In this document: positions 1 through 12,100 of the stretch, piece after piece | How positions within the stretch are numbered: position 1 is the stretch's first letter | Layout of the letters: the number at the start of each line of letters is the position of its first letter | Origin: Membranipora membranacea | Lineage: Eukaryota; Bryozoa; Gymnolaemata; Cheilostomatida; Membraniporidae | Assembly (NCBI GenBank): GCA_914767715.1 | Contig: OU612067.1 | Coordinates: 10,664,001-10,728,000 of the forward strand | Reading direction: 5' to 3' | DNA: 64,000 bases | The notes under the pieces: generated by a model | What the model saw: only the letters and a program-made list of their open reading frames with translations | Databases searched by the model: none | What the model was told of the DNA's origin: nothing | Translations under genes and position numbers: made by a program

Positions 1-162
1 TTGAAAATTTTCCTAAAAACTTGTCAGATGCTATCATAATTTCTAGCTGTTTAAAGTGACTGTAGCAGGTAATGCCACTAACCATTCCTCCAAATATCCA
101 GTCAGGGCTCTTATCCAATATTTCTACAGTGATGTTCATCCAATGATGTTTTCTATACTCAG

Positions 163-3100
163 GTGCAACTTCTGGAGGAACATCTAATGGAGCTTCTTGT
201 GTGCTCCCATTCATATACAGAAATAAACAGTATTACACCTGCACTGATGATGATTATAATGGTCATTTCTGGTGCTCAACGACAAAGAATTATTCTACAA
301 CATGGGAAATATGCTCAGGTAGGTGCTGACTTTCTGATAGAGAGTCAAATGGCAGATAAACCCAACAGTGATAAAAATGTTGTAGATAACACCAAACAAG
401 CAATGACCAACCCATTATGCATACTAGTAGAGTATTCCAGCCTTCTGCTTCCTGTGTTTGGCCCAAATCTCAGACTAGGCTTTGTATTGTCCATTCATCT
501 TCTAACTTTGATTGATAGCTCTGAAGAGATACACTGCATCAAGTAATTTCCGGGGCATATGATCTCATAATGTGATACATAATTTACCAATATTTCTTCC
601 ATTGATTTTAGATACATCAGAAGCTGAGAGTGGTGTATATGTGATGTTAGATGGTAAAGATCAGAGGATCACACATCAGACAGGAACTATAATCAGTCAC
701 AGAGGATATCGACAGGAGAACTACTCTAACTACATAGACAGTACACTGAGAATACAAGTAGATGGAGTGCTTTCAATAACATTGACAGTCTTGGAGTTTG
801 TGCTACATGACAACAGGGCGCCAAATGGGGACTGCTATGACTTTATGCAAATTGATGAGATAAAGTACTGTGCAAACAAATTAGCAGAAGGGGAGAAGAA
901 AATGTATATCAGTGCAGAGGGAGAATTCAGTCTCAAATTCCACACAAACACAGTGAATGTGGAAAAAGGTTTCCAAATTCAGTATAGTTATCACGGTGAG
1001 TAAAAATAGGCAGTAGCAAGCGCCAGATGTGGGCTTGATATGTTAACTCATTGCAACAAAATCATACCGAACAACATAACTTGAAAACTGATGTTATTTT
1101 TTATTCTTCATAGAGTTAAGCTGCTCAAAGGTCATTTTACAGTTTATAATCATTTTTTGAGAAACCTAAAGTTTTAGTTGATTTGAGTAGGTTTATGATG
1201 TTAAAGGTTTTAAAGAGAACATTATCTCTTTATCAAGCCATTTCATTCCAAATTGACGATGTATGTCAGTTTAAAAATGATCGGTGTAATTAAGGTAAAA
1301 AAACAATAGGTTAATAAAAGTACTAATATAGCCTAGTAGTAATGATGATTTTTAAGTTTCCCAATGGTCAGTACTACCAGTCTATGTTCATTACTTTTAA
1401 TTAGTTTTCAGAATGAAAAGTCAATGAATGTGGATAAATTTGACTATTGAACCTGGTCTTAGTAAACTATTGTAACTTCCCACCAATATCTACATCTCTG
1501 TCTCTTGAATAGTTTTAGAACCTGTGACGACACCCGCAGCAACACCCACAACAGATGAAATTAGCATCACTTCACCTACAAATCAGTATAGTACTGCTGA
1601 AAAACCTTCTTCAATGTCAACTCAAGCCAACCTTAGTCCCAGATCAACTGAAACAGAAACTACACAACCGAACATCACAGGTGAGTAAGGGTAAACATAA
1701 ATAAAACTGAATAAACTTCAAAATAATCTATGAACTCATTCAAAAATATTATAAAAACAATTAATTATAAAATCATTTTCTATGTTTTGCCTAGCACTGA
1801 TAAAGACACAACAATTTTTTTCTTTCATCTTACAAATGAAAAAACATCACTTTTACTAGTCATGAAGAAATCATGGTGCAGAAATCGTTACATTGACACT
1901 GTCACCAGGCATTGACATGGTGATACTACAAACTCAGCAGATAATTTTTTTATGTAATGTGAGTTGTTTTTGTAAAGAAGCCAGGGGTTCCTACTGGGCC
2001 AGGATGGGCAGCGATGATCAGTAAAAAGTTGCGATAAACTCTAAGTGGTGTTTCGTAGTTCAACTTACCATGAAGGTTACAACCAAGAGTGATTCTTCCC
2101 AGATAGTGATGACGTAGTACCCAGGAAGTGAGCTCAGCACTTAGTAGTACTCAATAGTCCGAGTAGCATCTGGAGGCAGGTATACTTTAGGTTGTACTCA
2201 GTGTAGTGCTCCAGATCTGGTGTTGTGTAGCTAGCTAGTCAGACTACTCCACATGCCCTTTCTTTTGGAAGGGGCAGACAACTCTCACTTTATAGCTCCA
2301 CCAGGTGGTGAAGCATAAAGAAAACAAAGGCGGTAAAATATACATTCACAGTCTACGCATAACATCATGATAACGACGATGGGAATTTTGAAAATTAAAA
2401 TGGTTTGGGCCACACCCTTCCCACCTTTCAAAATAACCACCTCTGGTGAAAGGATCAGTTTTTGCATCATTTCCTGTTTGGCAACCGCCCGCGCTTGTCA
2501 GCGCTATTCTCAAATGTCAGAATTGTCTCAGGACTGCTCCGCTGACGCGTCATCGAAGGGCAGTGGCTTAAAGCCAAGCACTTCGTCCTCGTTGACCTCA
2601 CTTAACTCCAGAGATACTGACACACGATCTAAAGCGCGTCTGATCCCCTTCCTCAGCAGAAAGAGGCGACTGCTGATGTTCACAATGAACAACAGACATT
2701 TCGGTCTCTCCTGCCTTGCTGATACACATCCGCTCTGCCTCCACACTCACTTCAGCAGCACCACCAGCTGGTGATGCAACCATCTGAGTCGCCGGCACGG
2801 GGGCCGACACTGAGGCAGTGCTGATGGGTCGAGAACTCACTCCAGAGCTCGCCATCAACGCTGTGGCCACAGCTAAGGTGTTATTAGCCGGACTCACAGC
2901 AGACGCCTGGACCTCAGTAGCAGTGGAGGTACCAACAGTAACCGCCGCAGCTGTAGTATTGGCATACCACTGACTCAGACCAGAGACTAGGCCTTGGAGA
3001 CTGTCGTAAGTGTCACGATTTTTCACAATGAAACTTCTTTCAGCCACAAGACTAGCCTGGGCTCTCTCAAACTCCTGACGGAGAGATGAAAGTCTCTCGT

Positions 3101-6100
3101 CAACCGCAAGCAACTGAGCGTCGTAGTCGGAATGACTCTCACTACCCAGACCAGCTGAACGGGCCAGATTCAGCATCCTTGAGACGTCCAAGGGTGCAAC
3201 CCGGCTCCCGCCCACAATTGAGGCAAAACTGCCAGCAATGGGCCTCCTCGAAGCTCTGCTACCGGCCGTCTCGAGCCGCGCTCGAGGCGCAGGTGGCCCA
3301 GCCGACCCAGATGAGCTCCAGTAAGCTCCCTGCTGGGGTTGGTAGACACTCCACCGACAGAACCAGAGGTTCCAGCACGATCTCTGACCGACATGCGACT
3401 ACCCCTCTGTGGGCACTCGGTCCGCATGTGACCACGCTTGTCATAGAAGTGACACCGCTTATTCGGACATTGAGCAGCCTGGTAGCCCTGCTCACCGCAC
3501 TCAAAGCATGTCAACTTCTCACACCGAATAGTCGGGTGATCGGTCGACATACATACCTCGCACTGCCGCCTACGGGGTCGCTTACCTCCGTCACCATGCT
3601 TCTTCTTACGCTTCGGTGGCATCTCTCGGTCAGTAAGTATGGGGTTTATTCTCTAGATTCAGAGGGGAAGGTTGTAATCTGAAAATACAGAAAACCAAGT
3701 GTTACTGATACACAAAGTCAGGTTTGGTAGTGGGTTTGACACTATGTGCACGAGTTGACCGTATTATTGGTGCAGCCGGCCTCTTAGGTCTGGCTGAAGC
3801 GTGCAACCTACGCCTTGCTTCGAATCCATGCCGTAGCAACGACCTAGACTGTCTACCAGAAACCACATTCACCGGATCAGTACTAGCATTACTAGAAGCG
3901 GGAGTTACAGCAGTTAAATCAAGCACAGGTTGCTCAACTGGAACTTCAAGAGTATCATCTAAGAATACATCCAGATTTTCAAGTGGAACTACCTCAACAG
4001 CAAGGTTATCCTCAGGCATTGGGACTTGCTGAGGTTGTTGTCCAACTACAGCAGGCCTCACACTATGAGGTAAATCTGAAGAAACAATATCAGGTTGCAC
4101 ACAACAAGCATTCTCATCTACGTTGGTACCATTCTCTGCTTGAACCTGATCATAATCAGCTTCAAGGGATAGCGGTAGTACCTGATCATTTTCATGATCG
4201 CTACAATCAAGTGCATCATCATTATAAAACAAATAAGTGTTTTCGATTACGTCTAACGACAGAGGGAGCAACCTGTACCCAGTAGCTTTGTGGGGTGGTA
4301 TCAGCTTGGACAACAATCCCTTCACGGCCCAGATCAGATGGAGCTTTAACCCAAACTCGCTGATTAGGCTCCAAAGTCGGTAGAAACTTGGCACAACATT
4401 TTTCGTTCCATTTTTTTCTTCTCCGACTCACATTGTATCCCTCAACCTCTTCATACAAACTATAATCGACCCTGAGTTCTCTATTTGAACCTAACGGAGA
4501 CCTCAAAGTTCGACCAAACATCAACAGCAGGTGTACACCCAGAATTCAGGGGAGTGTTTCGATATGACATCATGCATTTCTCATGATCACTGCATTTTCG
4601 AAACATTCTCTTGACAACACCTACAGATCTTTCAGCTAAACCGATAGATTGCGGGTAACGATGGCTACTCGTTGCATGACTAAAGCCATAGTCACTCGCA
4701 AACTGTCGGAATTCAGCACTTTTATACCCTGGACCATTGTCACTACGGAGGTTTCTAGGGACTCCAAGAGTAGAAAATACTTTCTTGAAGGCACCTATAA
4801 TCCCTAGACTGGTCTGCGCCGATATAGGCACAGCCTCAACCCACTTACTATAATAGTCTACAAGAATGCAGTACAATTTATTTTCGAACTCAATAACTTC
4901 AGATGCGATCTCAATTCAAGGCCCTGTTGAACCCACAAGCGTCGCAAACGTCTAAACGTCGCAATCTAGCAATCCACTAACGTCGCAATCCAAAAAACGT
5001 CGCAACGAAGGGTTTTTAAAACGTCGCAAACCCACAAACGTCGCAAACCCACAAACATCGCAATTTTTTAAATGTCGCAATAGCTCGAACCCACTAACTT
5101 CGCAAATGTCGCAACTCAACAAAAATACAAAGATGTCTTCTCATGTGATGCAAATTGGTGATGATGATATGTTGTGAGAAGTAGAGAGGAGCATACAAAC
5201 TGCAAAACACGATGGGGAATTGAATATCAACATTATATATTGTGCAATGCATAATTGTTGTGTATTTTTCAGGTTATTTGAATCATTTTTTCACTTTCTA
5301 GTGTCGTTTATTGTTACCTCAGAATCCATTAATGCTGTCATAAATGGGTGCTAATCAAGATTTAGCACAAGTAAGGCAAATATTTGCATACATGTCAGGC
5401 TTGAAATATACTGTCATGTTTGATATAGGCTATGCTTAAAGTTGTTAAGAGGCTTTTACACTACTTGAAATACCATAAATGTTAAATCATTTATGCATCT
5501 CTTTATGACTACCCTTTATCTACTGAATAAGGAATTTTTAATTCATTCCCAAGATGCAACTTTATGGTTTTATGGTATGATAATAAAACCTCAACATGAT
5601 ACCATAGGAATCATAAGCATACAGTAGGATGCGATATTACACCTTGCATTGCGTAACAGCAATTGTATTTTCATCACTAGAATTATATGCAGTTTGTAAA
5701 CTCAAATCCTGGGTTATGGACAAGAGACCTTGACAGTGGGTCAATGATAGTGCAGTTGAAAATTTACAGAATTTAATATCTCTTTGTGACCCAGCGGCTT
5801 CTTGTTAATGGCCATGGTTATATAATAAATGGGTTTCCCTTAAAAATTCAAGTCAAATTATAAATGGCCTCAATATACTTTGGTAATTCCATAGATATGT
5901 ATTATGGGAACCGTTAACCTCTTAAATTTTATTGAATTTGTTATTGTATACTCTCTGAAAGAGAAGTCTTCAAAGTGCCACATCCTGCAAGACCACGGTA
6001 AACAGTGGCCTTTCTTGACAAGCATTGCTGGAAGGAGAGGGGAACCCCTCCGACAAAGCTGGTGAAGACAGGGTAAGGGACCAGCAGATGAAATTTTTTG

Positions 6101-9100
6101 AGATATTGTGATTTGCTTGTTTAGTGATGAAATTAATTTTAAAAAATTGCAGCTCAACTATGCCTGGGTACTCAAAGACTATTATCCTCCCTCTAAAAAT
6201 TCAACCTGCTTTTGCCTATCTAGCCAGCAAGTTAAGCAGTATCTATCTATTCTACCTATACATACAGTGGGCTGCCTATATTATCTATTCAGTGGTATGG
6301 AGGAGGGTCAATGAATAAAATAATAAAGAGCTGAGAAGATCTGCTGTAGCCATAGCCTTCTTATTATCCATATTGGTAAATAAATCTAACATGGTCAGCC
6401 AGCGCCTATATCATAGATATATATTATATATAAGACAAAACATTCTCACGGCACACAGTATTGTCTAGGAACACAGGTTTTTTTTCCATTGATCAAACTA
6501 AAATTAACTCAATGAACACGCTCCGGGCTCTCAGATGGTTGTTCATGTGCATCTGTTTGTAATCAAGGTTCATTAATGTTCAACCAGGGAGAATGGATGA
6601 ACTTTCTACCATACCATTTTATTTCATAAGTGGGATGTAGAAAACATGTTATGTGTCATCCTATTTTACTTTGTGAGGAAACAACTCCTAACAAAGTGAA
6701 AATTAAAAAATTACATTGTACATGGTATATAAAAAAGTTTGACTTTATTTATCTCGGAAATCCAAAGCGTTGCATCATGGGAAGGCTATGCAATTTGATG
6801 GATTAAGGCCATGTCAGCAAGAGGAAAAAACATAGCACTCAATCTCTTGACAAGTTCAATCTTTGGCTAAATCAAACATTAAGGTACATCACAAATTGGT
6901 ATGTCACTATATCTGCTAGATAGTGATTAGCATCCCTTTTATGACAGCATAAATGGATTCTGAGGTAACAACAAACGACCCTAGAAAGTGAAAAAAATGA
7001 TTCAAATAACCTGAAAAATACTCAACAATTATCCATAGCACAATATATAATGTTGATACTCAATTCCCCATCGTGTTTTGAAGTTTGTATGCTCCTTTCT
7101 ACTTCTCGCAACATATCATCATAACCAATTTGCTTCAAATGGGAAGACAACTTCGTATTTTTGTTGAGTTGCGACATTTGCGAAGTTAGTGGGTTCGAGC
7201 TATTGCGATGTTTAAAAAATTGCGACGTTTGTGGGTTTGCGACAATTTAAAAACCTTTCATCGCGACGTTTTTTGGATTGCAACGTTAGTGGAACTCTAG
7301 ATTGCGACGTTTTGACGTTTGCGACGTTTGTGGGTTCAACAGGCCCCATGGGCAGTGGAGTTTCATGACAAGGCTCATGTTTAACTCTCATGTCTTTGAT
7401 ACAAACATTACATTGATTAATGTGAGTCTCAATATGACTGTACATATTAGGCCACCAGACCACCTGTCGAGCGAGTCTAGTGGTTCTACCAACACCTGGG
7501 TGTCCATTTCTTTTTATGTGCTCTATAAATATAGACACTACGCAAACTAGCAGGTACATAAAGTCTGTCAGTAAACATAAGACAACTTTTGTGCACGCAC
7601 AACTTATGACGACAAGTATATAAACATTTCAATTCACCTGCTAACTGCTTGTATCTTGGCCAACCTTCGACCAGATACTCTTTGCATTTAACTGCAACTT
7701 CATCAGTCACATTGGCTTCAAACAACTCTACTTCTCATATATCAGGGACTAAGTCCTCAAAAAACACTATCAATATAATACTCAACAGATGCACAGTTTT
7801 TTATACCGGATTCACTTTAAACTTCATTGGGTTGGCTCAAAGTATCAGCTACAAACATTTCAACACCAGGAGTATGAAAGATTTCATATCCATACCCCAT
7901 CATTCTCATTTTGAACCTAGAAATTGCACCAAGGGTTTATGGTCCGTCTCAACTTCAAACTTTCGACCTATCAGATAATAGTCGAACTTCTCACAAGCCC
8001 ATGTGATGGCGAGTGCCTCTTCCTCTACCATCGCATATCGTGTCTCAGTGCCAGTCATCTGACGCGAGGCATACTCCACTGGTTGCCAGATATCTTTACT
8101 AGATTCCTGGAGCAACACAGCTCCGAGCACAAGCTTGCTAGCATCGGCTGACACACGATGTTTTTTAGACATATCAAGTGCACACAACACTGGGGTGTTG
8201 CATAACTCCACCTTAATCAGCTCGAAAGCATTCTGCTGATCGGCACCCCAGTACATTTGGACCTTCTTGCCCATGACTGAGTACAACGGTCAACAGAGTC
8301 CTGCTAACCTTCCACTGAACTAGCTTAGGTAGTTAACCATACCAATGATCCTACAATCTCATTCTGATTGCGGGGAGGTTGCATGTTACAAATGGCTTTT
8401 ACATTCGCAGGATTAGACTCAACTCCTTTTTTGCTAACAATATGACCAAGAAATTTGATAGTAGTGGTTGCAAACTCACATTTGTCTTTTCTCAAGGTCA
8501 AACTGGCCTTACTACATCTCTCTAAGACCATTTTCAGTCTATCCCAATCAGTTGACTCACCTTTAACATAGATCAAAATGTCATCCATAAGACATATAAC
8601 TCCATCAAGACCAATTACGATCTTTTCCATGCAACGCTGGAAAAACTCTGGGGCATAGGATATTCCAAATGGAATTTTACGGAAACAGTAACGACCCCAT
8701 GGCGTAATAAAGGTTGTTAAAAGTTTCGACTCAGGATCCATACTCATCTGCCAGAAACCAGAATTGGCATCCAACTTAAAGAAGAATCTACCTTCAGACA
8801 CACGAGCAAGAAGCTCACTCACTCTGGGGAGTGGGTAAGGTTGTCGTCGCACTCCTTTGTTGAGAGCCGTCAGATCAACACAAATACGAATGTCACCATT
8901 TGCCTTGGGAACAATCGCAAGACCTGAACACCACTCGGTGGGCTCCTAAACAGGCACAATAGACAACATTTCGTCAATTTTAGCTTTTGCTTTGAGTCCC
9001 GCAGCAATTGATCTCGGGGAGAACAAATGCCTTGGTTTTGTTCCAGGCTTCATAGCTATGCTAAACTCGTCAGCCAAACAGCCTAAACCTTCAAACGATT

Positions 9101-12100
9101 GAGGAGCCTCAGTTACAGGCTCAAAAGATGGTTTGCTGTGAACCTTGGTCACTGCCTCATTAGACCGCAGCGTGCCCGCGACAGCACTTGCAAATCCAGG
9201 TGACATTAGTTGAGATTTGACAGCGTAAACCAAGACTAATAAGCCCATTTCTTCAATCTCATCATGACCAAGGAGATTATCCTCAGCACCCACAACAATG
9301 TAGGCAAGAGCTGTAGCAGTGCTAAGATTGCCCCTAACACTAACCACAGTTTTACCTCTAACATCAAGTAGATGACCACCAGCACCGAGTATAACTTGGT
9401 CAGTTTTATACAGCGCACTCATTAACAGCTCCCAAGTAGAAAGTTTTAAGATCGAGACTTGTGATCCCGTATCTAACACAAACTCTACTTTTCGGCCATT
9501 AACATCAAGCTCAAGATGCATCTGCTTGTCTAGTCGACTACGATTAGCATCAGTCCAGGAAACTCTCTTGGGAGAGACGCTTCCTCGGCGATATCCACCA
9601 GGACTACGACTACGTGTGCAATCCGGACAATTACTAACAGAGACTCCAACTCTTAAGCAATGTCTGCACCGCGCAGCTTCATTACAATCTCTCTGATGAT
9701 GCCCCTGTCTGACAATTATAACAAATGCCATCTGGACAAAATCGAGAGATATGACCTCCCTTACTACAAACGAAGCAAGTAACATCTTTGCTCCGAGAAG
9801 GAGAGTCAGGTGCACGCAGAGACTTAGGGTGATCCGAGGACCGACCTAATTCCTTCCTGTCAAGGCTGTCATCACGACTGCTGTGACTTTTACCACAATC
9901 GGAACAATCACGACTATCACCACGCCTGTCACGACTGTCCCTCTTGTCTCATCTATCATGACCTCTGTCACGACTGGACCGACGACTCCGATCATAACTA
10001 TCACGTCTGACCCTGGCAGACTTATGATCACTGTGAGATCCACGATCTCGACTATCGTCACGGCGACTTCGACCTCTGTCTCTGTCACCATGACTACCAC
10101 AACGATCACGACTTTAATCCCTGCGGTCGCTCCGACCTCTGGAATCTCGTCGATCATGTCGATCACGGCTATCGTATCTACGATCTCTACTATAGTGTCT
10201 ACGATCTCTACTAGACTCAAGCCGTCTATCTCCACTATACTCACTTTGAGATCCATATCTCACCTCACTCACGGCCTCCTTCTTTGGAGACACATGAGCT
10301 TTGGCAGAACTAGACTCAGGTTGTGTAGAAGTAGAGGCAGACAGGCCGCCTGCTGCACGAATAGCACTAGTATCACTCTTACTAGCACTATTGGAAACCC
10401 TAACAGGGTATACACCATCACCTAAGGCACTTAAAGACTCCTGAGCACCAGTACGGGCTCTCAATGTTTTATTTAAAGAAGCCCTATCAAGCCTATCATT
10501 GGCCATCAACTCACGCTTTAATACATTATCACGTAAACCTCTAACTGCCATAGACAATGTGAATCTTTGCCGGACATCTCCAGCTGAAAAATCACACCGC
10601 CTACCAAGTCTCTCACATCTCACCAGATAATCTCTATCTGACTCAGCAGATACTTGATGACAGGACACAAATTTGTCTACTTTAACGTATTCAGATTCGT
10701 CACGCTTATAGTGGTCTTTTAATTTAGCCCACACATCTTCATACGTCCATTCATCACTACTAAGATCAAGACCTAGAGTGGACACTGCTTCCCTACTCTC
10801 TTGACCTATACATCTTAACAACGTCCAGAGCCTAGATTGCGCACAGAATCTAGCCTCTTTCCTAGTTGTAACTACAGGGGGTTCCTCATCACTCTTAGTG
10901 ATAGCGATGGTATCAAACCCTATATCAGGCTTCTTGAGACCCAGCGCGAGCTTAAACTTGGCACTCCACTTCTTCCAAGACCCGTAAATGTCATTTTCCT
11001 CAATGACTAACATGGGAAAGCCAGTAAAAGTACTACCAGCCGCCATGCTATGATCATTGACTAACAATGCAATAATAAATAAAAAACATGATTTAATGTC
11101 TACCCGCGGTAAACAGAGTATTGCAATGGACACAAGTTACAGATGCAATACAATACAGATATGAACAACATAAGGATACAAGGTAGAGAACAGTAATGAA
11201 TCCCTAATTATCCTTATCCTTACAACACAAATTGATATTCAATTCCACTGAGTTGGATTTGGATTATCCACCCCTCAGCTAACTGAGTATCACACAAGAA
11301 CAAGTTGCTTAGAGACACTGGGCACACCCCAGTACATTAAAGCAATACACAAATGCAATGCAAGCAATGCAAACTCAGTACAAACTGCAAAACTATTCTC
11401 AATGATGTTTTTTAGAAAATAAGTTTTTAAGCAGTTTTATACAAAAATCTCCGGCGGAACCGGATTGTGATTTTGGTTATGTTGGTTTGATTGGTACTAA
11501 GCACTTCCCAATCTCCTACACCTAGTCACATACACCTCAACACCTAGTCCACCTATTCTACACCTAACAACTGAGTGTTACCAGTGCAAATTTTACCTAG
11601 ACTCCTCCTCAACACCTCACCTCACCTAAAACACCTCGCCTCAACACCTCACCTCATTTCTCCTCGCCTAACACCTACACCTTTGACACCTCTCTTCTCC
11701 TCTCCTATTTCACCTCCCCTCTCCTAATCGATCACAACCCCACTTCTGACACCATGTAAAGAAGCCAGAATCTCTGAGTAGTATTTCGTAGTCCAACTTA
11801 CCATGAAGGTTACAACCAAGAGTGATTCTTCCCAGATAGTGATGACGTAGTACCCAGGAAGCGAGCTCTGCACTTAGTAGTACTCAATAGTCCGAGTAGC
11901 ATCTGGAGGCAAGTATACTTTAGGTTGTACTCAGTGTAGTGCTCCAGATCTGGTGTTGTGTAGTTAGCTAGTCAGACTACTGCACAGTTTTCTCACTTCC
12001 TGCTGATTCCCAACTCAACAATATCAGATAACACAATTTTAGCTATTCAACGTAATATATCATACTATATTATTCTTACAGAAGGAAATAAAGTGGGCAG

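Larger units (their letters stand above)
4925..7341. mobile_element. Nested long-TIR DNA element inside the Gypsy integrase
   Basis: 2417 bp flanked by a 5-bp duplication GGCCC (4920-4924 and 7342-7346). The ends are TGTTGAACCCAC and GTGGGTTCAACA. Terminal inverted repeats run about 430 bp inward (4925 to about 5362, and about 6919 to 7341) and contain several copies of a CGTCGCAA-type motif. The middle shows only short unrecognised ORFs and no transposase motif, so it is non-autonomous. Excision would rejoin integrase after the HETPLPMGP stretch, which proves it landed after the Gypsy element. The superfamily is undetermined: TGT..ACA termini with a 5-bp duplication do not clearly fit one I can name. 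Confidence 0.85.
1971..11986 (-). mobile_element. Decayed Gypsy-type LTR retrotransposon inside an R1 intron
   Basis: The two LTRs (1971-2253 and 11755-11986) are flanked by a perfect 5-bp duplication GTTTT (1966-1970 and 11987-11991). On the - strand the order is LTR, PBS, gag with zinc knuckle, aspartic protease, RT, RNase H, integrase, a separate zinc-knuckle ORF, polypurine tract, LTR. Protease-RT-RNaseH-integrase is the Gypsy order. Coding parts carry at least one nonsense codon, several frameshifts, a small RNase H-integrase deletion and a nested DNA element in integrase, so the copy is not autonomous. It is antisense to R1. Removing it and one GTTTT leaves an intron that resembles the matching R3 intron near 23100 (gagttgtttyct). 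Confidence 0.9.

Noticed and set aside
2598-3622. Envelope gene of the Gypsy element
   Set aside because: Position fits, but there is no signal peptide, TM or glycoprotein character. Zinc knuckles are visible instead.
3086-3682. + strand ORF of 198 codons
   Set aside because: Antisense shadow of the Gypsy ORF3, in its relatively GC-rich part.
9846-10425. Long Val/Ile-rich (- strand) and Thr/Ile-rich (+ strand) ORFs
   Set aside because: They are out-of-frame or antisense readings of the gag Arg/Asp/Ser repeat.
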